Positions 1-10,003 of a stretch of 64,000 nucleotides of DNA are shown here, in pieces. Positions within the stretch are counted from its first letter, which is position 1. Each line of letters starts with the position of its first letter. This stretch comes from Paraescarpia echinospica (lineage: Eukaryota > Annelida > Polychaeta > Sabellida > Siboglinidae), in NCBI GenBank assembly GCA_020002185.1, contig CM034538.1, positions 67,678,211-67,742,210 on the forward strand, read 5' to 3'. The notes under the pieces are model-generated. The model saw only the letters and a list, made by a program, of their open reading frames with translations. It had not been told where the DNA came from and made no database searches. The translations under genes and the position numbers were made by a program.

Positions 1-1122
1 AACCAGGCTTCACAACATCATGGAGGATATTTATCAATCAACAAACTGTAGTGGTCTAGTTGGACTGATTGCTTTAGACCTAAGGAAGGCATTTCACTGT
101 GAATCACAATATACTCATGGACAAATTATCATACTATGGAATTAATTCTGATTGGTTTAAATCATATCTTACAAACAGAACTCAAAGTGCCACCATAAAT
201 GGACAGTCTTCAGAATAGCTGTATGTTGAAACAGGTGTACCTCAGGGCTCTATCCTTGGACCCTTGTTATTTCTTGTATATCTAAATGACCTGCCAGTAT
301 CTCTAGATCACTGTAGAGTAAACGTGTATGCTGACGATACTGCATTCTATACTCCAGATAATCTTGCTAACAACATTCATGATATCACCCACATTCTTCA
401 AACTGATCTATTCAATGTTAGTAACTGGTTAGATGCCAACAAACTCACTCTTCACATTAGTAAAACCTCATGTATGCTACTGTGTTCAAGACAAAAACGT
501 AAATATGTAAATGCTTCAACTCTATCTCTACAAGGTCAAAAAATTGAACAGGCTGAATCCTATAAATATCTTGGTGTCACTATTGATCAGGATCTCACAT
601 TTAAAACACATGTAGAAAATGTTATACATAAAATCAACAGGTCACTCGGTGTATTGAAACGTAGTAGTCCATTTATTCCTCTCTCGAGTTGGGTTACATT
701 ATGTAACACTATGTTATTACCTCATTTGGATTATTATTGTACTCTATGGGATGTTTGCTCAGATTGTAACATAAGTAGACTTCTGAAATTACAGAATCGA
801 GGAATGCGTATTATCCTGGGGTGCCATCACAGGACCCACGTCTCTGATATGTTAACATCTCTAAAATGGTTAAATGTTCGTCAAAGATTTATTCTTCTGA
901 AATGTACTATTGTGTAAAACATTGTAAATGGTAAAACTCCAAATTATCTTAATAAGGTAACTCCTGGGATATCTCACAGTTATAGTACAAGATCTAAATC
1001 ATCCAATAATATCTTCCAAACCCATAGTCACCAAAAGTCTCTAAAATACACTGGCACATCATTGTGGAACAATCTACCATCTAAACTAAAAAATCAAAAA
1101 ACTTGCCAGTTTCAAAAATTAA
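1..1122 (+). mobile_element. Non-LTR retrotransposon (LINE) fragment, reverse transcriptase part, degenerate
   Basis: The + strand encodes the middle and C-terminal part of a LINE reverse transcriptase. Visible motifs are GVPQGS followed by LGPLLFL just before position 290, then the catalytic YADDT box near 327-341. A typical C-terminal region follows, ending with an SLWNNLP-like motif near 1062-1080. The copy is dead: the frame shifts near position 92, a TAG lies in frame at 216-218, and a TAA at 915-917 splits the C-terminus although homology continues to about 1120. The 5' part lies outside the window. The motifs fit the Jockey/CR1/L2 group, but the clade was not determined. Similarity stops where GTACTC-rich hAT-like sequence begins. 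Confidence 0.85.
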
Positions 1123-2385
1123 TGTACTCAGTACGGGTTATGGACTCGTACTCGTACTCATACTCATTGTACTCAGATTTTACGAGTACATCTGAGTACT
1201 TTCTCAATATGTACTTGGGAAAATAAATATATTTGGTTATAAAATGAAATTTTTCTTAAATATTTAAATGTTCAACTATTGTTTAAATACTTTGTTAATT
1301 CTGATAGAATATCACTTTACCATCCCTCCACTTAGTACATCCTCATTCTCTGATAACCATGACTCATGATACCCAAACATGGCAACAGGCAGCACATTTT
1401 CCCAGTCAGAAACACCCTCTTCAGCAAACAATAATTGTAGGCTATCAGTTCAGGCCATAAACCTGTTTGTTTAATTGAGCCACCAGGATGACCATAAAGA
1501 GCCAATTAGCAGTTAACCCACCAGTTAGACAGGAAATGCCTTTGATGTAGTCTGGAGACCATGCCACTTGACAGTGGCTGACAGTGCTAACTGCTAAGAA
1601 TGAGAAATGCCAGTCTTCCTCTGTAGAAGTAAGGTGGCTCAAGTCAGACTGCCCACTACACTGGTATAATCCCATGGCAGCAGCCTGGCTAAAAAGTCCA
1701 AAGGGGATGCTGAGCCTGTTATGTGGACATGTGCTAACCCTCTCAACAATTAGTAGTCTACGATTACAAAATATAAACTGCAAACTTATAATATCAGCAA
1801 ATTGCTGATTGTAGAGGCGAACGAATACCTCAGTCAGCCATGTACATATCGTCACAGTGACTCACTGCAGTTCTGAGTTTTCCAACTCTGGCGCAGTTGG
1901 TCCCTCACCACCTCAGCATTCCAGCCTCATCAGGCCCAGTTAAAAGGGTATTTAGCATAGCTGAGAAAGTATTCTGCCTTGAACGGTGCAGCCTGAAAGA
2001 TTCAACCTGTGAACAACTCATGTTTATTCGGTGCAATGGCAAATAGATGATAAGATCATAGGATGCCACTGAAATGAATGCCAATGAAGTGAATTTCATT
2101 GTTGATGAAATAGAGGTTTTTCTTAGTTTTCCTCATAAAAAATGTATCAACTGCCATTGCATATTCACTTGTGCTGAGTTATATAAATTAGATTAATTAA
2201 ATAATTTTTAAATACGTTGTTATTTAATATTTATTATTTTTTTAAATGAACTCATACTTTTACTCGTCCTCGTGAGAATGTACTCATACTTGTACTCGTA
2301 CTCAGCTTTTAGCAATGTATTCGTACTCATCCATCATCAAAGTACTCTTACTTGTACTCATGAAAATGTACTCGGCCCCATGTCT
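1123..2385 (+). mobile_element. hAT-like DNA transposon remnant
   Basis: The segment is bounded on both sides by clusters of GTACTC/GAGTAC motifs (about 1123-1215 and 2258-2380), as in subterminal binding-site repeats of hAT elements. Between them lies a recognisable hAT transposase C-terminus (1879-2046). No other stretch of transposase could be read, so the element is internally deleted or decayed. The ends are approximate: no clean terminal inverted repeats or 8-bp target duplication were identified. It seems to have inserted into the 3' part of the LINE at 1-1122. Confidence 0.65.
1879..2046 (+). pseudogene. hAT transposase C-terminal dimerisation domain fragment
   Basis: There are 55 codons plus TAG in one frame. 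They contain the hAT dimerisation-domain signature: LSIPASSGPVKRVFS, then a CSL motif, then QLMFIRCN just before the stop. This is the conserved C-terminal block (usual form: P-A-(T/S)-S-x-P-x-E-R-x-F-S) that mediates transposase dimerisation. The usual Glu before Arg is Lys here. No upstream transposase frame is intact, so this is a fossil. Confidence 0.8.
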
Positions 2386-2924
2386 GGTTCTGTATATCAT
2401 CGGTAAACAATAAGTATCAGGTATTAATGCCTATTTTTCATATTGTAAATATGTTCGTTTTAAATTGTATATCATACCACATTCTCATAACTTGATTACG
2501 TATTGTGGCATCATCACTTTGGGGTCTATTTAACATCAACAAAATGCTCCCCCTGGGAGCTGATGCCACAACTACACCATTATTCTTCAGTATTATATTT
2601 CCATCCAGTATACCTGCTCACTTACTTTTACATACATAATTTATTATATTGTTTACATATGTTAAGTATGTATTATGTTTTTATCATAATGTATGCATGT
2701 CACCACTACCAAAACAGTTGTAACTGAATGTAGTCTGTGAATAAATATATTGTATCTTGTATTTTGATTTTTACTTGAAGTAGAAATCTTTCATTACCTG
2801 CAAACTATACTGATAACAATAATCATGCCTTAATTAATCGAGCTACATTTTAATAGAAACAATGCCAATATTATGACTACCACACTCAGACTATCGGACT
2901 GCCACTATTTCGAACCCTGCTCTG
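2386..2924. other. Non-coding stretch, possibly LINE 3' tail
   Basis: No gene is seen. It is AT-rich and resembles untranslated element tail sequence, with an AATAAA-like site near 2741. The missing 5' RPB9 exons were looked for here and not found. Confidence 0.4.
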
Positions 2925-4089
2925 TTTATTTATTTAATGTTTGTCTGTCACTAAGTCTGTCATTCTCTCTATTGTTTAATTTAATGTTTGTCTGTCACTA
3001 AGTCTGTCATTCTCTCTATTAATGTATTTAATGTTTGTCTGTCACTAAGTCTGTCATTCTCTCTATTAATGTATTTAATGTTTGTCTGTCACCAAGTCTG
3101 TCATTATCTCTATTGATTAATTTAATGTTTGTCTGTCATTCTCTCTGTTTATGTATTTAATGTTTGTCTGTCACTAAGTCTGTCATTCTCTCTTTTATGT
3201 ATTTAATGTTTGTCTGTCACTAAGTCTGTCATTCTCTCTGTTTATGTATTTAATGTTTGTCTGTCACCAAGTCTGTCATTCTCTCTGTTTATGTATTTAA
3301 TGTTTGTCTGTCACTAAGTCTGTCATTCTCTCTATTTATGTATTTAATGTTTGTCTGTCACTAAGTCTGTCATTCTCTCTGTTGATTAATTTAATGTTTG
3401 TCTGTCACTAAGTCTGTCATTCTCTCTGTTTATGTATTTAATGTTTGTCTGTCACTAAGTCTGTCATTCTCTCTATTTATGTATTTAATGTGTGTCTGTC
3501 GCTAAGTCTGTCATTCTCTCTGTTTATGTATTTAATGTTTGTCTGTCACTAAGTCTGTCATTCTCTCTGTTTATGTATTTAATGTTTGTCTATCACTAAG
3601 TCTGTCATTCTCTCTGTTTATGTATTTAATATTTGTCTGTCACTAAGTCTGTCATTCTCTCTGTTTATGTATTTAATGTTTGTCTGTCACCAAGCCTGTC
3701 ATTCTCTCTGTTTATGTATTTAATGTTTGTCTGTCACTAAGTCTGTCATTCTCTCTATTTATGTATTTAATGTTTGTCTGTCACCAAGCCTGTCATTCTC
3801 TCTGTTTATGTATTTAATGTTTGTCTGTCACTAAGTCTGTCATTCTCTCTATTTATGTATTTAATGTTTGCTTGTCACTAAGTCTGTCATTCTCTCTATT
3901 TATGTATTTAATGTTTGTCGTCACTAAGTCTGTCATTCTCTCTGTTTATTTATTTAATGTTTGTCTGTCACTAAGTCTGTCATTCTCTCTATTGATTAAT
4001 TTAATGTTTGTCTGTCACTAAGTCTGTCATTCTCTCTATTGATTAATTTAATGTTTGTCTGTCACCAAGTCTGTCATTCTCTCTATTTA
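2925..4089 (+). repeat. 47-bp minisatellite, about 25 units
   Basis: The array repeats a unit with landmarks TATTTAATGTTTGTCTGTCA and AAGTCTGTCATTCTCTCT. Units vary mainly at a TTTATG/TTGATTAAT segment and at CACTAAG/CACCAAG. It lies in the intron upstream of the first visible RPB9 exon and ends about 65 bp before that acceptor. Unlike the next two arrays, no exon sequence is obvious in the unit. Confidence 0.95.
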
Positions 4090-4156
4090 TGACACTTCTT
4101 CTTGTCAGGATGATTTCAATTTAGATTTGGTAGATGCCTGTTTATTTATTTCTCAG

Positions 4157-4230
4157 TGTCGGAATTGTGACTACAAACAGGAAGCTGACAACGCATGCAT
4201 CTACGTCAACAAGATTGCACACGAGGTTGA
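4157..4230 (+). CDS. POLR2I: RNA polymerase II subunit RPB9, internal exon (end of first zinc ribbon)
   Basis: RPB9 is a small Pol II subunit with two zinc ribbons. It acts in the nucleus in start-site selection, fidelity and TFIIS-stimulated cleavage. This 74-bp exon follows a clear acceptor (TTTATTTCTCAG) and ends at donor GTAAGT. It encodes 24 codons plus two bases: [12 protein letters not shown], then [12 protein letters not shown]. These match the [20 protein letters not shown] region of animal RPB9, and CRNC supplies the second metal-binding pair of the N-terminal ribbon. The split codon GA|T is completed by the exon at 6381. Exons coding for the N-terminal ~35-40 residues were not found upstream and may lie outside the window. 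Confidence 0.92.
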
Positions 4231-4551
4231 GTAAGTTCCATTTCTACGTATCCTCAGTTTGGTTCAACACACCACTCTGGGTAGGTCCCCCAGTAGGACG
4301 GACATTTTCCCAGCCAATACCGAACTGGATATGTGACAGCCTTAGTCGGATGACGTCAGCATCAAGTAATACCAATTAATCATGTATACCAATTAATCAT
4401 GTGTACCAAATGTGTTCACCTCAGAAGATACAAATCAGAATTTTAATTGAGATTGACAGTGATGTCTGTAGTAAAAAACGCAAGATAAATTCCGTACATT
4501 TTACTGTACAGAGATTTATTGTATGTTTTATATGTTGTAACCAAAACATGT

Positions 4552-6410
4552 GTTTGTTTAGTGAACTCACACAGATCATTGGTGATGTGATCACTGTGTT
4601 TGTTTATTGCACTCACACAGATCATTGGTGATGTGATCACTGTGTTTGTTTAATGCACTCACACAGATCATTGGTGATGTGATCACTGTGTTTGTTTATT
4701 GCACTCACACAGATCATTGGTGATGTAATCACTGTGTTTGTTTAATGCACTCACACAGATCATTGGTGATGTGATCACTGTGTTTGTTTATTGCACTCAC
4801 ACAGAACATTGGTGATGTGATCACTGTGTTTGTTTAATGCACTCACACAGATCATTGGTGATGTGATCACTGTGTTTGTTTAATGCACTCACACTGATCA
4901 TTGGTGATGTGATCACTGTGTTTGTTTAATGCACTCACACAGATCATTGGTGATGTGATCACTGTGTTTGTTTATTGCACTCACACAGATCATTGGTGAT
5001 GTGATCACTGTGTTTGTTTAATGCACTCACTCTGATCATTGGTGATGAGATCACTGTGTTTGTTTAATGCACTCACACTGATCATTGGTGATGTGATCAC
5101 TGTGTTTGTTTAATGCACTCACACTGATCATTGGTGATGTGATCACTGTGTTTGTTTAGTGCATTCACACAGATCATTGGTGATGTGATCACTGTGTCTG
5201 TTTAGTGCATTCACACAGACCATTGGTGATGTGATCACTGTGTCTGTTTAGTGTACTCACACAGATGTGTCTCTTTAATGCACTCACATAGATCATTGGT
5301 GATGTTATGATCACTGTGTCTGTTTATTGCACTAACATATATCATTGATGATATGATCACTGTGTCTGTTTATTGCACTCACACAGATCATTGATGATGT
5401 GATCACTGTGTCTGTTTATTGCACTCACACAAATTATTGGTGATGTGATCACTGTGTCTGTTTATTGCACTCACACAGATCATTGATGATGTGATCACTG
5501 TGTCTGTTTATTGCACTCACACAAATTATTGGTGATGTGATCACTGTATCTGTTTATTGCACTCACACAAATTATTGGTGATGTGATCACTGTGTCTGTT
5601 TAGTGCACTCACACAGATCATTGGTGATTTTATGATCACTGTGTCTGTTTATTGCACTAACATATATCATTGATGATGTGATCACTGTGTCTGTTTATTG
5701 CACTCACACAGATCATTGATGATATGATCACTGTCTGTTTATTGCACTCACACAAATTATTGGTGATGTGATCACTGTGTCTGTTTAGTGCACTCACACA
5801 AATTATTGGTGATGTGATCACCGTGTCTGTTTAGTGCACTCACACAGATCATTGATGATGTGATCACTGTGTCTGTTTAGTGCACTCACACCGATCATTG
5901 ATGATGTGATCACTATGTCTGTTTATTGCACTCACACAGATCATTGATGATGTGATCACTGTCTGTTTATTGCACTCACAAATTATTGGTGATGTGATCA
6001 CTGTGTCTGTTTAGTGCACTCACACAGATCATTGATGATGTGATCACTGTGTCTGTTTAGTGCACTCACACAAATTATTGATGATGTGATCACTGTGTCT
6101 GTTTATTGCACTCACACAGATCATTGATGATGTGATCACCGTCTGTTTATTGCACTCACACAAATTATTGGTGATGTGATCACTGTGTCTGTTTAGTGCA
6201 CTCATACCGATCATTGATGATGTGATCACTGTGTCTGTTTATTGCACTCACACAGATCATTGATGATGTGATCACTGTGTCTGTTTATTGCACTCACACA
6301 AATTATTGGTGATGTGATCACTGTGTCTGTTTAGTGCACTCACACAAATTATTGGTGATGTGATCACTGTGTCTGTTTAGTGCACTCACACAGATCATTG
6401 GTGATGTGAT
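4552..6410 (+). repeat. 46-bp minisatellite of about 40 units built from the RPB9 exon acceptor
   Basis: The unit is a pyrimidine-rich TGTTTGTTTAG acceptor followed by the start of the RPB9 exon (TGCACTCACACAGATCATTG, then GTGATGTGATC). The true exon at 6381 is the last unit. Only about 13 units keep TTTAG; most have TTTAAT or TTTATT and so lack the acceptor AG. The first unit (acceptor AG at 4560-4561) carries GAACTC, which would encode the Glu-Leu usual in RPB9, whereas the functional last unit carries GCACTC (Ala-Leu). Reading on from the first acceptor soon reaches a TGA, so only the last copy leads into an open exon. Confidence 0.95.
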
Positions 6411-6507
6411 CGCTGACCCATCATTGCCGCGCACTGAGGATCATCCATGTCCCAAGTGTGGCCACAGAGAGGCTGTCTTCTTCCAGTCGCAATCTCGCAG
6501 ACAAGAA
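6381..6507 (+). CDS. POLR2I: RNA polymerase II subunit RPB9, exon with first half of C-terminal zinc ribbon
   Basis: The acceptor is CTGTTTAG|T and the donor GAA|GTAAGT. The first base completes the Asp codon split from 4230; 42 codons follow. The protein reads [20 protein letters not shown], then [10 protein letters not shown] and [12 protein letters not shown]. This matches the linker and the CxxC half of the TFIIS-like C-terminal ribbon of RPB9, including the near-invariant LPRTEDHPC and KEAVFFQS-type segments. The metal ligands Cys-Pro-Lys-Cys are present. The exon's first ~30 bases are the final unit of the array at 4552-6410. Ala replaces the Glu commonly found at residue 2 of this exon. 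Confidence 0.95.
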
Positions 6508-6966
6508 GTAAGTACAAGTAATAGACTGCAGCTACAGCTGTAATCTCCACTGTGCCTGGGTTATACGTGTCTGTTGTATGTGTTAATGTGTCCGTGTTAC
6601 ATGTGTCTACTGTAGTGTTAATGTGTCTACTGTATGTATTAAATGTGTCCGTGTTATGCGTGTCTACTGTATGTATTAATGTATCCATGTTACATGTGTC
6701 TACTGTATGTTTGTTGTCAAAAACCAGATTTGTTTTACTTTACAAAAACTATATAAATAAACATAACATTTTGAAAAACATTATCTGATCACTGCATATT
6801 GGAATGTATACAGAACATGGATTTGCATGAATTATAAACATATATGCTCAAAAAAGAATGGTAATATTTGTAAATTTTTGCACAAAATGTTGGCCATTTT
6901 GTTTGTTACCATGGAAACGGGGTCTGGTCAAAAAAGTTTTATTTTTACTCAGTTTTATTTTTACTC
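6508..6966 (+). other. RPB9 intron with a short diverged repeat
   Basis: About four imperfect copies of a TGTGTCTACTGTATGT/TTAATGTGTCC-type unit lie at about 6555-6715. The remainder is AT-rich and shows no coding signal. Confidence 0.6.
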
Positions 6967-8035
6967 ATTTGTACTTTGTGTACACAACCAGTGATTGGGT
7001 TGTCATGTTGTACAGAAAGGGATGCAGTTGTACTGTGTACACAACTAGTGATTGTGTTGTCTTGTTGTACACTAAGTGGTGCAGTGTACTGTGTGTACAC
7101 AACCAGTGATTGTGTTTTTGTTGTACACAAAGTGATGCAGTTGTACTGTGTGTACACAACCAGTGATTGTTTTTGTTGTACACAAAGTGATGCAGTTGTA
7201 CTGTGTGTACACAATCAATGATTGTGTTGTCTTGTTGTACAGGAAGAATGCAGTTGTACTATGTGTGTACACAACCAGTGGTTGTGTTGTCTTGTACATG
7301 GAGTGATGTAGTTGTACTGTGTGTACACAACCAGTGATTGTGTTGTCTTGTTGTACACAAAATGATGCAGTTGTACTGTGTGTACACAACCAATAATTGT
7401 GTTGTCTTGTTGTACAGGTAGAATGCAGTTGTACTGTGTGTATACAAACAGTGATTATGTTGTCTTGTTGTACACAAAGTGATGCAGTTGTACTGTGTGT
7501 ACACAACCAATAATTGTGTTGTCTTGTTGTACAGGTAGAATGCAGTTGTACTGTGTGTACACAACCAGTGATTATGTTGTCTTGTTGTACACAAAGTGAT
7601 GCAGTTGTACTGTGTGTACACAACCAGTGATTGTGTTGTCTTGTTGTACAGGAAGGGATGCAGTTGTACTGTGTGTACACAATTAGTTATTGTGTTTTTG
7701 TTGTACACAAAATGATGCAGTTGTACAGTGTGTACACAACAAATGATTGTGTTATCTTGTTGTACAGGAAGAATGCAGTTGTACTGTGTGTACACAACCA
7801 GTGATTGTGTTGTCTTGTTGTACAGGAAGAATGCAGTTGTACTATGTGTACACAACCAGTGATTGTGTTGTCTTTTTGTACAGGAAGAACACAGTTGTAC
7901 TATGTGTGTATACAACACAATCACTGGTTGTGCTCACACATAGTAGAACTTCTACTGTATGTACACAACCAGTGATTGTGTTGTCTTGTTGTACAGGAAG
8001 GGATGCAGTTGTACTATGTGTGTACACAACCCAGT
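6967..8035 (+). repeat. About 58-bp minisatellite, ~18 units, built from the RPB9 terminal-exon acceptor
   Basis: Each unit reads GTGTACACAACCAGTGATTG, then TGTTGTCTTGTTGTACAG, then GAAGAATGCAGTTGTACTGT. This is the acceptor plus the first codons of the last RPB9 exon. About half of the units keep the TACAG acceptor; the others have TACACA or TACACT and cannot serve. Most acceptor-bearing copies read GAAGAATGCAG, one base shorter than the genuine GAAGGGATGCAG at 7997, so they would shift the frame. A short inverted partial unit sits near 7911-7945. Confidence 0.95.
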
Positions 8036-8059
8036 TGTACACATCGTTGGACTGAATGA
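7997..8059 (+). CDS. POLR2I: RNA polymerase II subunit RPB9, terminal exon
   Basis: The acceptor is CTTGTTGTACAG. Twenty codons plus TGA encode EGMQLYYVCTQPSCTHRWTE. This matches the C-terminal end of RPB9, with the second ligand pair of the zinc ribbon (C-x4-C) and the conserved HRWTE terminus. Family members usually read CGHRW; here it is CTHRW. The preceding exon ends in phase 0, so the join is in frame. The gene ends here and the kinectin-like gene approaches from the other strand. Confidence 0.93.
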   Translation, partial: EGMQLYYVCTQPSCTHRWTE

Positions 8060-8664
8060 GGTGAGCTGTACACTACATTATTAGTACCTGATCGCATCCC
8101 ATGTTTTATAATAATATTCACACAGGTCAAAGTAGTAACTACCACATGCTAGCTGAGCTCGTTTAAGAAAATGTGTCATTTGAGTTTAATGAATCCATCA
8201 GACTACTAAATGAGAACAATATGGTACAAGAGGTCAGGGCTAACAGAGCTGTCCATGCCGGTGGTAGGCCTGCATGTGCAGTCAACAACTTCACCATTAG
8301 TTCTTTAATCTAACACTTAGGTTAATACTTTGTCTTCTAACTAAAATGTAGTACATTTTGTACTAGCCGAAATACCCTAAAAGCTATGCCTAGTAGGATT
8401 TGTCAACTTGTGGCAACTTAGGTTAGGTCTGCTAGGGCCATGCCAGAAGAAGACAGTTCTACCAATAATACATTTAACATTTTAATCGTTAACTTTTTAG
8501 TATATTATGTAGTAACCTGTGCAGTTATTTGCACAAACAAATTAATGAACACAAGAAGAAAAGACATTACATCACGGGACTCTCGGCCCATTACAATGGC
8601 TCTATAGACCTGTAAATTATGTTGATGATTATAACGAGACGAGATTGCGATTGCATATATAACT

Positions 8665-8905
8665 ATAGGACAAGCAGGACTACTATGTCTAATCAGCTAT
8701 ACTGAGTAAAAAACAAAGACAGGTTAAGGACAAGCAGGACAGGTCCTACTATGTCTAATCAGCTATACTGAGTCAAAAAACAGGACAGATACTACGTCTA
8801 ATCAGCTATACAGAGTCAAAAAACAAAGATAAGTTAAGGACAAGCAGGACAGTTACTACTACGTATAATCAGCTATATTGAATCAAAAAACAAAGACAGG
8901 TTTAA
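8665..8905 (+). repeat. Short tandem repeat, about 4 imperfect units
   Basis: Units of roughly 65-75 bp contain GGACAAGCAGGAC, ACTATGTCTAATCAGCTATA and CTGAGTCAAAAAACAAAGAC. Units differ by small deletions. Confidence 0.8.
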
Positions 8906-9873
8906 AGCATCATTAGCAAGTTTACTGAAACATCCGTACACATCTCAACAACTTATTCTCATTCTACAGTGCAACAGCCAAATGTCTAGTTCCTATCATA
9001 GCAAGCACATTCCTAAACAGTGCATTGTATATATTGTAAAATATAGTGTATTAAAGCTGCATGCATGTGGCGCGATTATAACTGTACAGGAATTCATTCG
9101 CAACAACAGATACAAGCCAGTTGATGCACCATGCATCTTGTATAAGTCAGGTTAATTCATTTCTTAAATAATTCATTGTTTGAGTTCTCTGGCATTCATG
9201 CACCCGTCACATATAGCGCAGTTTCTCTAAACGGCCAAATGCTACAACCGTCACTCTACTTGTCCATTTTCTTCTTCTTGTCTTCTCGTTAATAGTAGAT
9301 TTGTATAAGCACATGGCTGTAAGCGCCGTCTGTCAACATTCACCACATTTAGACAGCCACCAACAGCATGGAGCCACACACAAGTACGAAATATCTCAAA
9401 CAAATTCCTCTGTGCTGTGGCATGCAAGACCAGGCAGATTACACTGTGAGGTGAACAAACACACATTTCTACTCTTAATTAAATGCTCTGAACATTAGTC
9501 AAAATCAATCTGGTGCAGTGGAATAAATGTTTTTCGCTTTGAAAAGCTTTCACAGCCCTTCCAGTACACATGTTACACTCATCTTCCAGTCCATGTATAA
9601 TTGGCTTTTGTCCTTGCTACAAATAGGCTATACTTTTGTGACAGTATGCAAACGACTCGGCATCGTCTGTTCAATGGAGACGACAATCACGTGACAAACA
9701 GTGGACATGCAAAGTAATCATGCACCCATCAACATATGTGGTTGAATGGTACATTGGAAAACATTCGAAAACATGGCAGCTTAGCAGTTATAAAGCATGT
9801 TCAATTCAATAAGCATTTTGTTGCCACAAATAAAGTGGACTTGCTCATCTTGTTACTGTTGTTTCTGTTTTAG

Positions 9874-10003
9874 ATGTGGAGTTTCTTCAAGAGAGTGGTT
9901 CTGGTATCTACAGGCAGGTGATGCGGTCAATATGGTGGACACTGCAGCACCAATGTTCAGTTTGGTCACTTTTTTGGCAAGACAGCTGACTTCACATGAC
10001 TGA
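9874..10003 (+). other. Weak candidate exon, unidentified
   Basis: A strong acceptor-like tract (TTACTGTTGTTTCTGTTTTAG) ends at 9873 and is followed by open sequence in two frames. One frame runs to TGA at 10001-10003 and includes SSREWFWYLQAGDAVNMVD; the other includes VEFLQESGSGIYRQ before a GTGATG donor-like site. Neither peptide was recognised. It may be chance. Confidence 0.15.

Noticed and set aside
7072..7924. Cys/Thr-rich - strand frames of 202 and 221 codons
   Set aside because: Antisense read-through of the RPB9 terminal-exon array.
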